This document shows, in pieces, positions 61,399 through 64,000 of a stretch of DNA of 64,000 nucleotides. Below the pieces are notes generated by a model that saw nothing but the letters and a program-made list of their open reading frames with translations, ran no database searches and was not told where the DNA came from. Position 1 is the first letter of the stretch; each line of letters opens with the position of its first letter. Source of the stretch: Tetramitus jugosus (taxonomy: Eukaryota > Heterolobosea > Eutetramitea > Acrasida > Vahlkampfiidae); contig OW569352.1 of the NCBI GenBank assembly GCA_937625935.1, positions 310,001 through 374,000 on the forward strand, given 5' to 3'. The position numbers were made by a program, and so were the translations under genes.

Positions 61399-61480
61399 GC
61401 ACTCTGTAGGATTTGAACCTACGCACGGTTTCCCGTACCTGATTTCTAGTCAGGCTCCTTGACCGCTCGGACAAGAGTGC
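61399..61480 (-). tRNA. tRNA-Ser(AGA)
   Basis: An 82-nt type II tRNA with no intron and no encoded CCA. The acceptor GCACTCT pairs with AGAGTGC over 7 bp. The anticodon stem is CCTGA/TCAGG around loop CTAGAAA, giving anticodon AGA at 61445-61447 (reads UCU, and UCC/UCA by inosine). The long variable arm forms an ACGG/CCGT hairpin with GAAA loop, diagnostic of serine. The T arm is GTAGG/CCTAC with loop TTCAAAT. Internal promoter boxes are visible: A box near 61463-61473 and B box GGTTCAAATCC at 61409-61419. Confidence 0.97.
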
Positions 61481-61586
61481 TCAGATATTGATGTTCATCA
61501 CACAATTTAGTCATCTCTAAAAATATCGAAATTTTGCGGTAAATTTTAAAACTCCTTCAGTTCCACACAAACAACACCAACAGAAC

Positions 61587-63707
61587 ATGTCAAACAACAA
61601 ATCCACTTCAGCGCAACCACAACAACACCCAAAGAAGAAGAAGAGGTCAGTCATCCAAGACTCGTACTTTACCAACCACCACTCCTCCCCCAAATCAACA
61701 CCCACAACACCATCATCATCAGACCATACAAATCATGATGATGACAACAATAACAATAATGATATCAACAACATGAACAAAGTGATAGTAGACCCAATTC
61801 TTACCATTCTTCAACAACAATTCAATGAATTTATTGATGATTCCGTAATTGAACTCATCTACTCGAATCACGAACTGTCTTTTAATGAAAAATTGTTTCA
61901 TTTGACTGAAATGATCACATGTAACAACAATGTCAATCATTCGCCATCATGCACAATAAGTGGTTCACAAGAAGACAACAATAATAATAACAATAATAGT
62001 AATGAAATTTCCTTCTTGTATGACATGTTCATTCTTCCTCAACAACAACAACAACAACAACAGGAAAATGAAGAAGAAGAAAATGAAGAACATGTGTTTG
62101 ATAGAGAATTGATACAAATTGTGTTGGAAGAAAACAAGAATGACATTTATGCTACGATGAATCAATTGTTGCAAATGAACAATGGAAGTGACACATTGTT
62201 AGATGTAGTTGTTGTTGATGATGATGATGATGATGATGATTTTGAAATTGATGATGATTTTTTGAATAATGATGACAGTTCAAACATGTATGATGATTTT
62301 GTAGAACAACAAACAAAATCATCAATTGTAGCTTCTCCTCAAAAGCAACAACAACAACAAGGAAACAATAATAACAAGAAACAGCAAAAGAAAAAGAAGA
62401 ATCAACAACAACAACAACAACAACGAAAAGAACAAAAAAAGTTGCAACACGTGGAAACCATTGAGAGATTGAGTGAAATTTTTACAAGAGTCGATCGAGA
62501 TACGATTGAAGCCACATTGATTGGACATGATAACAATGCAGATGAAGCGTTTAGAGCTCTGAGTGTCATGTCACCATTCTTGACCATGGATCAAATGAAT
62601 AAGAAGAAGCAGGAATTGAAATCGAAAAAGAATCAATCGTTTAGAAATGCAGATGAGTACTTTGGACGAAAACAGGGACTCGTTTTCAATCAATGGAACA
62701 GTGCAAGTATTAGCGGTGGTGGTGGAAGTGGTGGAATGAATAATAATTCTACTAAGAATGTGAACAATGGTTTGTATAACAGTGGTATTAGTATTAGTGC
62801 AAAGAGTTATTCGATTGAGGAGGAACCGTTGACTGAATTGGATCATTTGCCATCGAATCAGAACACGCATCTCTCCTTGTCTGATGAGTTGAAATTGGAA
62901 AAACTGTGTTCCATGTTCAAAGATTATGACGTGGGTGATGATATTGTCAAGAATGTTTTCATTAGTTGTAAGTGTCACTTTGGTCTCACAATTCAGAGAC
63001 TGTACGATTTGTATCCGAATGTGGACAGTGCCAGAAGAAGTGCTCAGAACATTATTGCGCCCAAGATGCTCCAACATGTGAAACAGCAGCAGCAGCAACA
63101 AAAGAGGTCGAATCAGAACCAGAGACAGTCAACCTCTAGCACTTTCGTCAATTATGACAACTCTCTCAAGAATGATGATTACATGTCTCAAGTTATTGAT
63201 GAGCGAGTCTTTATTAATGATGATGATCCATACAACTCTTCCATGCACAGAAGAACCGGTGTTCAATTTGCAAAGATTAGAAATCAATTCTTTACGATGG
63301 CTCTTGAGGCCTACATGAGAGGTGATGGTGCCTCGGCAAAGGAATTGGCTGAAAAGGGCAGAAAGGCTGATCGCATCAGCAAGGCGGAGCACATGAACGC
63401 ATCGTACTCCATTTTCAATCATGTGAATGCCAACAAGCAAAGTCGTGACACCAAAACAATTGATCTTCATGGTCTACATGTAAGCGAGGCTTTACAGATT
63501 TTGAGTCAAATTATACAATCAGAGAAGCAAGAACTCGAGAGAGATGAGAGAAATGTGCGCACTCTAAATGTTATCACTGGTGTGGGAAGAAATAGTGCCA
63601 AGGGAAAGGCAAAGGTGAAGCCAGCAGTGGAAGCATTCCTGAAGAGAGAGGGATATCGCATCAAGACTCTATCACCTGGTGATCTACAAATTACAATCAA
63701 GAAATAA
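61587..63707 (+). CDS. CUE-DUF1771-Smr protein (Cue2/N4BP2/NONU-1-like)
   Basis: A protein of 706 residues. A low-complexity N-terminal half (Asn, Gln, Asp/Glu runs) contains helix pairs that look like ubiquitin-binding CUE domains, the clearest near residues 290-330 (ERLSEIFTRVDRDTIEATLI). At about 545-610 lies DUF1771 (IRNQFFTMALEAYMRGDGAS, then ELAEKGRKADRISKAEHMN). The C-terminal Smr domain has TIDLHGLHVSEAL, with D626 and H628 of the catalytic DxH motif, and the G-x-G loop ITGVGRNS. Yeast Cue2 and worm NONU-1 share this order and cut mRNA at collided ribosomes in no-go decay. The same role is likely here. The start is the first ATG after the tRNA gene. Confidence 0.85.
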   Translation: MSNNKSTSAQPQQHPKKKKRSVIQDSYFTNHHSSPKSTPTTPSSSDHTNHDDDNNNNNDINNMNKVIVDPILTILQQQFNEFIDDSVIELIYSNHELSFNEKLFHLTEMITCNNNVNHSPSCTISGSQEDNNNNNNNSNEISFLYDMFILPQQQQQQQQENEEEENEEHVFDRELIQIVLEENKNDIYATMNQLLQMNNGSDTLLDVVVVDDDDDDDDFEIDDDFLNNDDSSNMYDDFVEQQTKSSIVASPQKQQQQQGNNNNKKQQKKKKNQQQQQQQRKEQKKLQHVETIERLSEIFTRVDRDTIEATLIGHDNNADEAFRALSVMSPFLTMDQMNKKKQELKSKKNQSFRNADEYFGRKQGLVFNQWNSASISGGGGSGGMNNNSTKNVNNGLYNSGISISAKSYSIEEEPLTELDHLPSNQNTHLSLSDELKLEKLCSMFKDYDVGDDIVKNVFISCKCHFGLTIQRLYDLYPNVDSARRSAQNIIAPKMLQHVKQQQQQQKRSNQNQRQSTSSTFVNYDNSLKNDDYMSQVIDERVFINDDDPYNSSMHRRTGVQFAKIRNQFFTMALEAYMRGDGASAKELAEKGRKADRISKAEHMNASYSIFNHVNANKQSRDTKTIDLHGLHVSEALQILSQIIQSEKQELERDERNVRTLNVITGVGRNSAKGKAKVKPAVEAFLKREGYRIKTLSPGDLQITIKK

Positions 63708-63867
63708 ATTATTAAGAAAGCACCATGTGTGCTTTGGTCATCCTGTCAATCGTCTCTGCGCTTCAATACTGCATCCTGGTTCCCTCTCTCTCTTTGCGAT
63801 CACTGTTCATTGGCGCAACTCTTTCGTAACAAAGATACTGATCCTAACACTTACAATCAGCTATCTC
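63708..63867. other. Short spacer between convergent genes
   Basis: A 160 bp stretch after the Smr-protein stop. It is TC-rich and without an assignable feature; the open frames on the plus strand are shadows. Confidence 0.5.
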
Positions 63868-64000
63868 TTAAACGCTCGTGTGATTATGATCCGCTTCTTC
63901 CTTCTTCGAGTCGATTTGACTCAACGCGCTATTCAATCTCTCTTTCAGCGCACCCAAATCAATTAATTCTCTGGATTGATGCCAAATATTGACCATTTCC
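63868..64000 (-). CDS. 3' end of a gene leaving the window (partial)
   Basis: The minus-strand frame enters at 63999 and ends with TAA at 63870-63868. The 43 codons read MVNIWHQSRELIDLGALKER, then a charged helix (ALSQIDSKKEEADHN). It could be a C-terminal coiled coil. The family cannot be told from this much, and chance is not excluded. Confidence 0.45.
   Translation of the reverse strand, partial: EMVNIWHQSRELIDLGALKERLNSALSQIDSKKEEADHNHTSV

Noticed and set aside
63679-63992. Plus-strand frames after the Smr gene
   Set aside because: They lack domains and start inside the previous gene or at weak starts; the minus-strand tail reads better.

Overview
The window looks like nuclear DNA of a free-living, flagellate-forming protist with a compact genome, most likely Naegleria or another heterolobosean. 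Gene content supports this: a dynein regulatory complex protein for motile cilia, a compact WASP for amoeboid movement, a receptor-type adenylate cyclase, plant-like families (SHAQKYF-MYB, RWP-RK, OBAP/DUF1264) beside animal/fungal-like ones, proteins rich in Asn/Gln/Ser/Asp runs, and short spliceosomal introns of about 55-120 nt. GC content is moderate. Species identity is inference. No operons, CRISPR arrays, insertion sequences or viral genes were seen.

Layout. 1-1185: low-complexity DNA with a doubtful ORF. 1.2-11.1 kb: DIS3L2-like exoribonuclease, COX19, DRC2/CCDC65, an unknown protein, a SHAQKYF MYB factor and RNA polymerase III subunit RPC10. 11.5-22 kb: a three-exon ankyrin protein with an MGNCC lipidation signal, an F-box protein, a three-exon adenylate cyclase, HPPD, a PAP2 phosphatase and ornithine aminotransferase. 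22.4-27 kb: a tandem pair of GmrSD-like (DUF262 + DUF1524-like) genes, the second with a frameshifted start. 27-34.6 kb: GNAT acetyltransferase, RWP-RK factor, epoxide-hydrolase-like enzyme, an unknown Cys-rich protein, an AlbA_2 (Schlafen-type)-BTB fusion, a DnaJ C-terminal-only protein and a small membrane protein. 34.7-49 kb: phospholipase B-like protein, condensin-II subunit D3, an unknown membrane protein, an LRR protein, WASP, a HERP-like ubiquitin-domain protein and OLA1. 49-64 kb: an eight-exon beta-propeller-like gene, a Sel1-repeat protein with a helical (HeLo/MLKL-like?) N-terminus, two small genes of which one is a CYTH/TTM enzyme, OBAP, beta-hexosaminidase, a secreted PQQ-type propeller, a free-standing eEF1B-gamma C-terminal domain, tRNA-Ser(AGA), a Cue2/N4BP2-type Smr endonuclease, and the tail of a gene leaving the window.

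I rebuilt introns by eye for the ankyrin, cyclase, DnaJ-C, condensin, LRR, propeller, Sel1, hexosaminidase and one small mitochondrial-like gene. All use GT..AG, reading phases match exactly, and several have TACTAAC-like branch sites. Genes are packed on both strands, and convergent stop codons are often only 25-40 bp apart. Shared themes are mRNA decay (DIS3L2, Cue2-like), amino-acid catabolism (HPPD, OAT), lysosomal/secreted hydrolysis (phospholipase B-like, hexosaminidase) and motility (DRC2, WASP). These genes are dispersed, not clustered into one pathway. The most unusual contents are the mosaic GmrSD-like pair, the AlbA-BTB fusion, the HeLo-like/Sel1 protein, and the MYB factor with a REVEILLE/LCL-like C-terminus.
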